The translations under genes and the position numbers were made by a program. DNA of 7,133 bases from the NCBI GenBank assembly GCA_040902925.1, contig JBBDWJ010000077.1, positions 1-7,133 on the forward strand, written 5' to 3'. Numbering within the stretch: position 1 is the stretch's first letter; each line of letters opens with the position of its first letter. This stretch comes from JBBDWJ01 sp040902925. GTDB lineage: Bacteria; Acidobacteriota; Terriglobia; Bryobacterales; UBA6623. A model generated the notes under the pieces. It ran no database searches. It was not told the origin of the DNA and saw only the letters and a list, made by a program, of their open reading frames with translations. Below, in pieces: positions 1-5,934 of the stretch.

Positions 1-2
1 AA

Positions 3-22
3 CGCCGAACTGAGGCTCGGCG
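3..22. repeat. Intergenic hairpin repeat, copy 1 (TGAG loop)
   Basis: An 8-bp inverted repeat around a TGAG tetraloop: CGCCGAAC (3-10), TGAG (11-14), GCTCGGCG (15-22). One arm position is an A/C mismatch when read on the plus strand but a G-U wobble on the minus strand. The 22 bases 3-24 recur at 132-153 with a single difference. It lies outside any gene and looks like a dispersed REP-like unit. Whether it acts as RNA or as DNA cannot be told. Confidence 0.7.
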
Positions 23-54
23 CTACGCCGCACCGCAAAGGGTACGGCAGGACC

Positions 55-101
55 CCTTTTGCCTTTTGCACTTTGCCTTTTGCCTTGCTTGGTCTTTTGC
101 C
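55..101. repeat. Degenerate CCTTTTG heptamer tandem array
   Basis: A pyrimidine-rich heptamer runs in tandem: CCTTTTG at 55-61 and 62-68, a variant CACTTTG at 69-75, and CCTTTTG at 76-82. Degenerate remnants follow (CCTTG at 83-87, TCTTTTG at 93-99). It sits between two hairpin repeats and upstream of the kelch gene. It looks like slippage-prone intergenic filler; no coding or promoter role is evident. Confidence 0.7.
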
Positions 102-131
102 CCGCCGCGAGTAAAATGGCCAAGATCGAGA

Positions 132-151
132 CGCCGAGCTGAGGCTCGGCG
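132..151. repeat. Intergenic hairpin repeat, copy 2 (TGAG loop)
   Basis: A perfect 8-bp inverted repeat, CGCCGAGC (132-139) and GCTCGGCG (144-151), around TGAG (140-143). The segment 132-153 matches 3-24 with one substitution, and here that position restores full pairing. A second, different hairpin follows directly at 154-170. Confidence 0.75.
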
Positions 152-153
152 CT

Positions 154-170
154 GCAAGCTGAGAGCTTGC
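154..170. repeat. Intergenic hairpin repeat, copy 3 (different stem, same TGAG core)
   Basis: GCAAGCT (154-160) and AGCTTGC (164-170) form a perfect 7-bp stem around GAG. The stem sequence differs from the neighbouring hairpin, but the central AGCTGAG core is the same, which suggests one repeat family with covarying stems. The TTG codon at 167 lies inside this stem, so the upstream extension of the kelch reading frame is unlikely to be translated. Confidence 0.65.
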
Positions 171-238
171 GCCCCAATCGCCGGACCGCCACCAGCGAGA
201 GAGCGCGCGCGAACCGTCTTGATACGATAATGTCCACC

Positions 239-1192
239 ATGCGAATCGCAATCGCCTTGTTGGCCGCTTCAGCAGCCTTCGGCGCCGACTGGACCGCCGT
301 CCAGACGCAGGGCGAGCCTATGGCGCGCCACGAGTGCGCCTTCGTCGAGGCCGCCGGCAAGCTCTACCTGATAGGCGGGCGCGGCATGAAGCCCGTCAAC
401 GTTTACGACCCAAAAACCAACCGCTGGAGCGATGCCGCCCAGCCGCCCATCGAGATCCACCACTTTCAGCCCGTCGCGCTCGACGGCAAGATCTATGTTC
501 TCGGCGCGCTCACCGGCAAGTACCCCCACGAGACGCCCATCGAGAACGTGCTCATCTTCGACCCCGCGGCCGGCGCCTGGAGCGAAGGACCCGCGATCCC
601 CAAAAACCGCCAGCGCGGCGCTTCCGGCGCCGTCGCCTACCAGGGGAAGATCTACCTGATCGCCGGCATCCTCGACGGCCACTGGGACGGCCACGTCGCC
701 TGGCTCGACGCCTTCGATCCCGAGACTGGTGAATGGACCCAGCTCGCCAACGCGCCCCGGCCGCGCGATCATTTCCAGGGCGTGGTCCTCGGCGGCAAGA
801 TCTATGTCGCGGGCGGCCGCCGCAGTTCGGCCAAGACCGGCGACACGTTCAAGCTGAGCGTCGGCGAGGTCGATGTCTACGATTTCGCGAGCGGCCAATG
901 GTCCACGGCGGAAAACAAGATCCCGACCGAGCGCGCCGGCTCGTTCTCGATCGCCTGGAAGGGACGCATGCTGGTCATGGGCGGCGAGAGCGGCGCGCAA
1001 CAGCAAGCCCACGCCGAAGTCGAAGCCTTCGACCCCAACACCGGCGAGTGGGAGTCGTTGTCGCCGCTAAGCCAAGGCCGCCACGGCACAGGCGTCGCGT
1101 TGGCTGATGGCAAGCTCTGGGTCGCGGCCGGCAGCGCCAACCGCGGCGGCGGTCCTGAGCTGACCACGCTGGAGAGCTGGGTGGGACCGTAA
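239..1192 (+). CDS. Secreted kelch-repeat beta-propeller protein
   Basis: A 317-residue protein with six kelch repeats, predicted to fold as a six-bladed beta-propeller exported across the inner membrane. Such propellers usually bind proteins or carbohydrates, and some are lyases or oxidases; no catalytic residue set is visible here. Residues 1-15 (MRIAIALLAASAAFG) form a short signal peptide with probable cleavage near Gly15. Each repeat shows the hallmark order: a GK-hydrophobic strand, a Gly pair (or Gly-Ala/Ala-Gly), then a Tyr/Phe-Asp...Trp close (for example VYDP..NRW, IFDP..GAW, AFDP..GEW, VYDF..GQW). The start at 239 is chosen because it places the signal peptide first; 230 (two codons plus one earlier) is an alternative. 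The frame extends up to a TTG at 167, but that lies in a repeat hairpin. No clear Shine-Dalgarno sequence is seen. The next gene, also exported, begins 141 bp downstream. The ligand is unknown. Confidence 0.85.
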   Translation: MRIAIALLAASAAFGADWTAVQTQGEPMARHECAFVEAAGKLYLIGGRGMKPVNVYDPKTNRWSDAAQPPIEIHHFQPVALDGKIYVLGALTGKYPHETPIENVLIFDPAAGAWSEGPAIPKNRQRGASGAVAYQGKIYLIAGILDGHWDGHVAWLDAFDPETGEWTQLANAPRPRDHFQGVVLGGKIYVAGGRRSSAKTGDTFKLSVGEVDVYDFASGQWSTAENKIPTERAGSFSIAWKGRMLVMGGESGAQQQAHAEVEAFDPNTGEWESLSPLSQGRHGTGVALADGKLWVAAGSANRGGGPELTTLESWVGP

Positions 1193-1333
1193 CGGGTGGC
1201 GCCTTGGCAACGGCGATCGAGCGGCGACGAAGCAAGATGGATTTGGCCGGCGAGAGATCACGGTTTCGGTCCAGGCGCTGAAGCTTACGATTTGTCGCGA
1301 AGAACTAAACCGCGAAGACAGGATAGTGCCACC

Positions 1334-2125
1334 ATGCGATTCGCACTTGCGCTTGTCGCCTTGGCCGCTTCGGCCGCGCCCTTGGCCGCTCAGACGCCGG
1401 ACACGGTCTTCCTGGAGGAGCTGACCTGGGTCGAGGTTCGGGACGCGCTTCAGGCCGGCGTCACCACCGTCCTCATCCCGACCGGGGGCACCGAGCAAAA
1501 CGGGCCGCACATGGCTCTGGGTAAACACAATTACCTGGTGAAATACAAAGCGGGAGAAATCGCCAAGCGCCTCGGCAAGACTCTGGTCGCGCCCGTCATC
1601 GCTTACGTGCCCGAAGGGGATATCGATCCGCCGACGAGCCACATGCGGTTCGCGGGAACGATCACGACGCCGCCCGAAGTGTTTGCTAAAGTCCTCGAGT
1701 ACGCCGCCAGAAGTTTCAAGCAGCACGGCTTTCGCGACATTGCGTTTCTCGGCGACAGCGGCGGCAACCAGGCGTCGCAAGAACAAGTAGCCGCAGCGCT
1801 GAATCAGGAGTGGGCCGGCTCGCCCGTGCGAGTGCATCACTTGACGGACTACTACCCTGGCCGCGGCGACGACTGGTTGACCGAGCAGGGATTGCCCGAG
1901 GAAGTCGTCGGAAGCCACGCCAGCATCCACGACACCGCCAGCCTGTTAGTGCTCAACCCCGCGATGCTGCGGATGAGCGAGGCGAGGCTGTCGAAATCCG
2001 GCGACGGCAGCGGCGTCGTCGGGAACCCGGCGCGCTCGACGGAAGAATACGGCAGGAAGATTCTCGAGATGCAAATCGAGGACGCGACGCGCCAGCTCCG
2101 GACTTTGCGCGAGACCAAGCGATAG
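1334..2125 (+). CDS. Secreted creatininase-family protein with altered metal site
   Basis: A 263-residue member of the creatininase / MftE-like amidohydrolase fold, with a signal peptide (residues 1 to about 19, ending PLAA before QTPD), so probably periplasmic. The family landmarks align in order: the LIPTGGTEQNGPH block (residues 48-59), FAGTI (106-110), GDSGGN (140-145) and HASIHDT (195-201). In creatininase these blocks carry the metal ligands E34, H36, D45, H120 and E122 (recalled from the family). By that alignment Glu54 is kept, but the others read Asn56, His65, Ser142 and Gly144. Either the metal site is rebuilt with other side chains or the protein is not a standard metal-dependent amidase. 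The start at 1334 is preferred over GTG 1196, because the 46 extra residues would bury the signal peptide. A weak AGGA lies 10 bases upstream. The substrate cannot be named. Confidence 0.82.
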   Translation: MRFALALVALAASAAPLAAQTPDTVFLEELTWVEVRDALQAGVTTVLIPTGGTEQNGPHMALGKHNYLVKYKAGEIAKRLGKTLVAPVIAYVPEGDIDPPTSHMRFAGTITTPPEVFAKVLEYAARSFKQHGFRDIAFLGDSGGNQASQEQVAAALNQEWAGSPVRVHHLTDYYPGRGDDWLTEQGLPEEVVGSHASIHDTASLLVLNPAMLRMSEARLSKSGDGSGVVGNPARSTEEYGRKILEMQIEDATRQLRTLRETKR

Positions 2126-2310
2126 CATCCGGCCGTCGTGTGACACTCGGGTGTAGCCGATGGGAGCCGATCGGAACCGTCAGCAGAGGCGGGCTTTCCC
2201 TGCCCCACAAGTAACGGAGCCAACGTTTCGCTGATCTACAATCAAGCCGTCAGGCGTGGTTTATAGTTGATTCAGCGCGCCGCGGGGCCGCGACGTTCGG
2301 GAGGTGTAAT

Positions 2311-3165
2311 ATGCGCTGGGTCGGACGACGGCAGAGCGGCAACGTCCAAGATCGACGCGGCATGTCAGGCACGATGGCCGGCGGTGGCGTCGTTGGTCTC
2401 ATCGTCATCGTCATCGCCTTATTTCTGGGAGTTGATCCCAGCGCCTTGCTGCAGGACGGCCTCGATCCGGGAGCGCAATCCGGCATTACCCCGGCAACGT
2501 CGCCCGCTGAAGAACAGCAAAAACAGTTCACCGCGGTGGTGCTGGCCGACACCGAAGATGTCTGGAACGGCCTGTTCCAGCAGCAGTTCAACCGGAACTA
2601 CCGCGAGCCGGTTTTGGTTCTGTTCTCCGGCCAAACGCAATCAGGCTGTGGCTTTGCTTCTGCCGCCTCGGGACCTTTCTACTGCCCTGGGGACGAGAAC
2701 GTTTATATCGACCTGCAGTTTTTTGAGGAATTGCAGAACAACTTCCACGCCACCGGCGACTTCGCCGCGGCGTATGTGATCGCGCACGAAGTCGGGCATC
2801 ATGTGCAGAATCAACTCGGAGTGCTTGACCAAGTCCACCAGCGGCGCGGTCAAGCGAGTGAAGAGGAGTCGAACGAGATGTCCGTGCGCGCCGAGCTGCA
2901 AGCGGATTTCCTTGCCGGCGTGTGGGCTCATCATGCTCAGGAAACGAAGAACATTCTCGAGCCGGGTGATCTCGAAGAGGCGCTCGGCGCGGCAAGCGCG
3001 GTGGGCGACGACCGGTTGCAGCGCAGCGCACAAGGCTACGTCGTCCCGGACTCGTTCACGCACGGCACATCAGAGCAAAGAGCGCGCTGGTTTCGCCTCG
3101 GATTCGACACCGGCGACCTGTCGAGGCTGATGGACCCGTTCCAGCTCGACTATCGCGAGTTGTAG
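2311..3165 (+). CDS. Neutral zinc metallopeptidase, YpfJ family
   Basis: A 284-residue protein of the YpfJ / neutral zinc metallopeptidase family (Zn_peptidase_2). The N-terminus MRWVGRRQSGNVQDRRG is a family hallmark. It is followed by one membrane segment at about residues 22-40 (AGGGVVGLIVIVIALFLG), which would anchor it in the inner membrane with the domain facing the periplasm. The zinc motif HEVGH is at 159-163, and ELQAD at 195-199 probably supplies the downstream metal-binding acid. Two cysteines at about 113 and 125 (SGCGFA, FYCPG) flank the GPFYCP stretch and could pair. Length and motif spacing look complete. A strong Shine-Dalgarno GGGAGGT (2299-2305) precedes the ATG by 5 bases. 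The family's physiological substrate is not established. The frame stays open without a start codon after the stop until the next gene at 3301. Confidence 0.92.
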   Translation: MRWVGRRQSGNVQDRRGMSGTMAGGGVVGLIVIVIALFLGVDPSALLQDGLDPGAQSGITPATSPAEEQQKQFTAVVLADTEDVWNGLFQQQFNRNYREPVLVLFSGQTQSGCGFASAASGPFYCPGDENVYIDLQFFEELQNNFHATGDFAAAYVIAHEVGHHVQNQLGVLDQVHQRRGQASEEESNEMSVRAELQADFLAGVWAHHAQETKNILEPGDLEEALGAASAVGDDRLQRSAQGYVVPDSFTHGTSEQRARWFRLGFDTGDLSRLMDPFQLDYREL

Positions 3166-3300
3166 TTCGGGCGCAATAAGGATTCGAGCGCAGCGCGATC
3201 AAGCAATCCGCTAGACGTTACGCCTCGCAGTCACTGCCTGGGATGGTTACCAGGAAGGGATGGCTGTCCGCTTCTCGTCTTTTTTTGGATACTGGAAAGA

Positions 3301-4164
3301 GTGCCGCCCTTTCCCGAATGGCTCGACCCCATGGCCGCGACGCTCACGCAGGAGCGCTTCAGCGGACCGGAGTGGGTCTTCGAACGCAAGTTCGATGGCA
3401 TCCGCTTGGTAGCGTTCCGCCAGGGGCCGAACGTGCAGTTGTTCTCGCGCAACCACTTGCCGCAGAACTGCCCTGGCGTCGCCGCGGCCATCGCGAGTTT
3501 GCCGGTTCTCAATATCATTCTTGATGGCGAGCTCACCTGGGGCAAAACGGGCATGGCCTATCACGTATTCGATGTTCTATGGCTCGATGGCCGCGATCTG
3601 ACAGCGCTTCCGTTGGACGAGCGCCGCGCGGTACTCGATGCATTGCCCTTGCAGGCGCCGCTGCGGCTGGTGGAACGTGTGTCCGACGCCCAGCCTTGGG
3701 AACGCGCCCGCGGCGAAGGCTGGGAAGGCGTCATCGCCAAGCGGCGCGACTCGCCCTACGAGCATCGCCGCTCCCGCCACTGGCTCAAGATGAAATGCGA
3801 AGCTTCGCAAGAGTTTGTGGTCGGCGGCTTCACCGATCCGCAGCGTTCGCGAGTCGGTCTCGGCGCGCTGCTGGTCGGCTACTTCGACAAGGAAGATTTT
3901 GTGTTCGCGGGAAAGGTCGGCACCGGCTTCGACACCAAGCTACTACAGGAACTCCGTCTCCGGTTGGACGCGCTCGAGATCCCCAAATCGCCCTTCACCC
4001 GAGCCATCGGGCTGCCGCGAGTGCGAGCGCATTGGGCGCGCCCCGAAATCGTCGTGCAGGTCTCGTTCATCGAATGGACCGTCAACGGCAAGCTGCGCCA
4101 TTCGCGCCTTCGCGGCCTGCGCACGGATAAGTCTCCACGCGAAGTGGTTCGGGAGACGCCGTGA
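3301..4164 (+). CDS. ligD: ATP-dependent DNA ligase, LigD ligase-domain type
   Basis: A 287-residue stand-alone DNA ligase matching the ligase domain of bacterial NHEJ LigD. It seals nicks through an enzyme-AMP intermediate. The nucleotidyltransferase motifs appear in order: motif I KFDG with nucleophile Lys30 (30-33), the motif III region YHVFDVLWLDG (87-97), motif IV EGVIAKR (142-148) and motif V WLKMK (161-165). The OB-fold domain follows at about 167-287 (FVVGGFT, GKVGTGF, VSFIEWT). The start is GTG 3301, which gives the N-terminus MPPFPEWLDPM expected for this group. No ATG, GTG or TTG lies upstream in frame before the stop at 3163-3165, and ATG 3331 would clip conserved residues. The only purine stretch (GGAAAG, 3294-3299) is too close for a normal ribosome site. 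It overlaps the polymerase gene by GTGA, so the two are likely translationally coupled. There is no phosphoesterase domain. Confidence 0.92.
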   Translation: MPPFPEWLDPMAATLTQERFSGPEWVFERKFDGIRLVAFRQGPNVQLFSRNHLPQNCPGVAAAIASLPVLNIILDGELTWGKTGMAYHVFDVLWLDGRDLTALPLDERRAVLDALPLQAPLRLVERVSDAQPWERARGEGWEGVIAKRRDSPYEHRRSRHWLKMKCEASQEFVVGGFTDPQRSRVGLGALLVGYFDKEDFVFAGKVGTGFDTKLLQELRLRLDALEIPKSPFTRAIGLPRVRAHWARPEIVVQVSFIEWTVNGKLRHSRLRGLRTDKSPREVVRETP

Positions 4165-5024
4165 TCACTCATCCGGACAAAATCCTGTTCCCCGACGACG
4201 GCATCACCAAGGGCGAACTTGCGTCCTACTATGAAACGATCGCGCCCGTCATGCTGCCGCACCTTTGCGGCCGGCCCATCACGATGGAACGATTCCATGG
4301 CGGCATCGCGGAGAAAGGATTTTTCCAGAAGGATGTCGTGAAGGGTTTTCCGGAATGGCTGCAGCGCGTCGAGGTTCCCAAAAAGAACGGCACCGTACAC
4401 CATCCCGTGGCCTGTGATGCGCGGTCGCTGCTCTGGCTCGCCAACCAGAACTGCATTACTCCCCATGTGTGGACGTCCCGCGCTCCGAAGCTCTACCATC
4501 CCGACATCTGCGTCTTCGATCTGGATCCGATGGACGATCGGCTCGACGTGCTGCGAGCGGCGGCGCTGGCGCTGCGCGACCTGTTGCAGGAGTTGGGACT
4601 CAAGAGCTGGGTGAAGACGTCGGGTTCGAAGGGCTTCCACATCGTCGTGCCACTCGACGCCAAAGGCACGTTCGGCGACGTGGGGCGGTTTGCCCACGCG
4701 GTGGCGTCGGCGCTTGTGAATCGCGATTCCGAGCACCTGACGCTGGAGTTCGCCAAAGCCGATCGCGGCGGACGCATTCTCGTCGATATCGGCCGCAACA
4801 GCTACAGCGCGACATTCGCCGCCGCCTACGCCGTGAGGGCGAAACCAGGAGCGCCCGTCTCCGCGCCATGCACCTGGGATGAGCTCGAAAGCGGCGCAAT
4901 GGCCCCTCGCACGCTCACACTGCGAACCATGCAAGATCGCGTCGCCTCGCGCGGCGATCTCTGGTCCGACATGCTTAGCTGCAAACAGTCGCTGCGGGCG
5001 GCAATGCGTCAGTTGACCTCTTGA
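4161..5024 (+). CDS. ligD: LigD-type NHEJ primase/polymerase domain protein
   Basis: A 287-residue archaeo-eukaryotic primase-like polymerase (LigD PolDom) that adds nucleotides at double-strand break ends during non-homologous end joining. The family blocks are all visible: the metal-binding pair FDLDP with Asp120 and Asp122; the SGSKGFH block (154-160) that contacts the nucleotide; and VDIGRN with the third acid Asp209, followed by AVRAKPGAPVSAP and WDEL. The family more often reads VDYLRN, so the IG in that motif is a small deviation. The start GTG 4161 overlaps the ligase stop (GTGA), and GGGAG (4151-4155) lies 5 bases upstream, which supports this start. Ligase followed by polymerase matches the order in Bacillus-type LigD and the Lig-Pol part of Pseudomonas LigD, but here they are separate proteins. 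No Ku gene is in the window. Confidence 0.92.
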   Translation: MITHPDKILFPDDGITKGELASYYETIAPVMLPHLCGRPITMERFHGGIAEKGFFQKDVVKGFPEWLQRVEVPKKNGTVHHPVACDARSLLWLANQNCITPHVWTSRAPKLYHPDICVFDLDPMDDRLDVLRAAALALRDLLQELGLKSWVKTSGSKGFHIVVPLDAKGTFGDVGRFAHAVASALVNRDSEHLTLEFAKADRGGRILVDIGRNSYSATFAAAYAVRAKPGAPVSAPCTWDELESGAMAPRTLTLRTMQDRVASRGDLWSDMLSCKQSLRAAMRQLTS

Positions 5025-5135
5025 GCACCTGGCGGTCGCGGCAAAAATCAATCGCGGCGGCTAGCGAACCTCCATCGATCAACGCCGAGCGATCCCATCG
5101 TTGTTCGGGGTGCGTGCCGAGCCGTTGCGAATCTG

Positions 5136-5167
5136 GACCTAGGTCGAAGCGATCCGGCATATCCGGA
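5136..5167. promoter_or_regulatory. Palindrome pair upstream of the toxin-antitoxin operon, candidate operator
   Basis: Two inverted repeats lie in the 173-bp gap before the antitoxin: a perfect 10-bp palindrome GACCTAGGTC (5136-5145), and TCCGG-CATAT-CCGGA (5153-5167). A TAAACT (5174-5179) that could serve as a -10 box follows, but no convincing -35 at proper spacing is visible. Type II modules commonly repress themselves through such sites, so an operator role is plausible but unproven. Confidence 0.35.
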
Positions 5168-5183
5168 CTGCGCTAAACTGGCC

Positions 5184-5190
5184 GGAGAGG
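5184..5190 (+). promoter_or_regulatory. Ribosome binding site deciding a TTG start (antitoxin)
   Basis: GGAGAGG sits 7 bases upstream of the TTG at 5198. It is the strongest ribosome-binding match in the area and supports the unusual TTG initiation codon for the antitoxin, whose product then begins MIRTVEAIVDEDG as expected for the family. Confidence 0.7.
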
Positions 5191-5197
5191 CCGAAAC

Positions 5198-5419
5198 TTG
5201 ATTCGAACGGTAGAAGCCATAGTGGACGAGGACGGCAATGTGCGGTTGCTGGAACCGATCCGGCTGCCCGCTGAGCGTAGAGCTATTGTAACGATCCTCG
5301 AAGAGGCCCCCGCCAAAGACCCTTCCGAAGGCGCTCTACTGAGCGAGGCGGCGTTGGCTGAGGATTGGAACCGCCCAGAGGAGGACGAAGCGTGGTCGCA
5401 CCTGCGCCCGGCGCAGTAG
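5198..5419 (+). CDS. Antitoxin of a PemK/MazF-type module
   Basis: A 73-residue acidic protein that probably neutralises the toxin encoded immediately downstream. Residues 1-34 (MIRTVEAIVDEDG, then LLEPIRLP and RAIVTIL) resemble the small beta-rich N-terminus of AF2212/DUF104-like antitoxins. The C-terminal part (LSEAALAEDWNRPEEDEAW, about 48-67) is the acidic tail widely found in antitoxins paired with PemK/MazF toxins, and it likely wraps the toxin. The start is TTG 5198, supported by GGAGAGG. The gene overlaps the toxin by 28 bp (5392-5419), giving tight coupling and the usual antitoxin-first order. Upstream palindromes may be operator sites. DNA binding by this antitoxin is not evident from its sequence. 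Family assignment is by recognition of the tail motif and by context. Confidence 0.82.
   Translation: MIRTVEAIVDEDGNVRLLEPIRLPAERRAIVTILEEAPAKDPSEGALLSEAALAEDWNRPEEDEAWSHLRPAQ
5377..5385 (+). promoter_or_regulatory. Ribosome binding site deciding the toxin start
   Basis: AGAGGAGGA, inside the antitoxin coding sequence, ends 6 bases before the GTG at 5392. This favours GTG 5392 over the in-frame TTG at 5365, which would add nine residues not expected in the family. Confidence 0.7.
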
Positions 5420-5730
5420 TTCTGGTGCGCTTCCCGTTTTCCGACCTCTCCCAGACCAAGCTGCGCCCGGCCCTCGTTCTGGCTGACTCGGGACGCGGCG
5501 ATTGGATACTCTGCCAAATCACGAGCAAGCCTTATGGTGACAGCGGAGCAGTTCTACTCGAACGCGCCAGCTTCCAAACCGGCTCGTTGCGATTGACCAG
5601 CTACGCAAGGCCCGGCAAGCTGTTCACCGCCAACCAGGATTTGATCTTTGGGTCCGTCGCCCAACTCACGCCCGAAGCGCACGGCCGGGTCACCGCCGCG
5701 GTCGTGGCTATATTGCGGGCGGGCGCTTAG
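5392..5730 (+). CDS. PemK/MazF-family endoribonuclease toxin
   Basis: A 112-residue type II toxin of the PemK/MazF family, which cleaves mRNA at short sequence motifs in the cytoplasm. Family landmarks are PGAVVLVRFPFSDLS (6-20), the KLRPALVL block (23-30) with the likely catalytic Arg25, QITS (42-45) with the likely catalytic Thr44 or Ser45, and the SYARPGKL block (70-77). The C-terminal helix includes VTAAVVAIL. Length and motif order look intact, so the toxin is probably active and held by the overlapping antitoxin. The start is GTG 5392, supported by AGAGGAGGA just upstream. The exact cleavage site cannot be read from sequence. This is the intact module of the window; the second one, at the right edge, is broken. 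Confidence 0.9.
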   Translation: MVAPAPGAVVLVRFPFSDLSQTKLRPALVLADSGRGDWILCQITSKPYGDSGAVLLERASFQTGSLRLTSYARPGKLFTANQDLIFGSVAQLTPEAHGRVTAAVVAILRAGA

Positions 5731-5892
5731 TAAGTCATCAACAAATTCATGACGGCCAACGAGCCTTTGGCGCTACAGCTACGGCGCTGCCTTCACCACT
5801 ATATTCGCCACGTTTCTAATCCCGCCTGAGAATATATGTACACCCATTCGGGCCAGTTTACCCCCGGAATCCGATCGGGTCGCTGATGCCAA

Positions 5893-5934
5893 GCCGATGC
5901 TACGATCGGGCCGATGGTACGATCAGGCCGATGG
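5893..5934. repeat. 17-bp tandem repeat overlapping the YdeI-family start
   Basis: GCCGATGCTACGATCGG (5893-5909) is followed by GCCGATGGTACGATCAG (5910-5926, two differences) and a partial third unit GCCGATGG (5927-5934). Each unit contains an ATG (5897, 5914, 5931), and because 17 is not a multiple of three the three ATGs fall in different frames. The last one is the chosen start of the downstream gene. Confidence 0.7.

Noticed and set aside
55..170. Possible CRISPR array, from the repeated units at the left edge.
   Set aside because: The units are 7-bp tandem copies and unequally spaced hairpins. There are no regular repeats of 23-40 bp with unique spacers, and no cas genes.
1067..1930. 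Minus-strand open frame of 287 codons across the kelch/creatininase junction.
   Set aside because: It is a shadow of two real plus-strand genes, and spans their intergenic gap without any conserved motif.
2188..2204. Possible terminator hairpin (GGCGGG with CCC-T-GCC) after the creatininase-like gene.
   Set aside because: The stem is short with a bulge, and no T-tract follows, so a terminator cannot be supported.
2259..2275. TATAGT-like -10 box before the metallopeptidase gene.
   Set aside because: No -35 element at acceptable spacing could be paired with it, so it is not called a promoter.
3879..5051. Long minus-strand open frame of 390 codons opposite the ligase/polymerase pair.
   Set aside because: It is antisense to two genes with clear family motifs. 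Its product has no recognisable motifs and is the Arg/Gly/His-rich type expected from GC-rich shadow frames.
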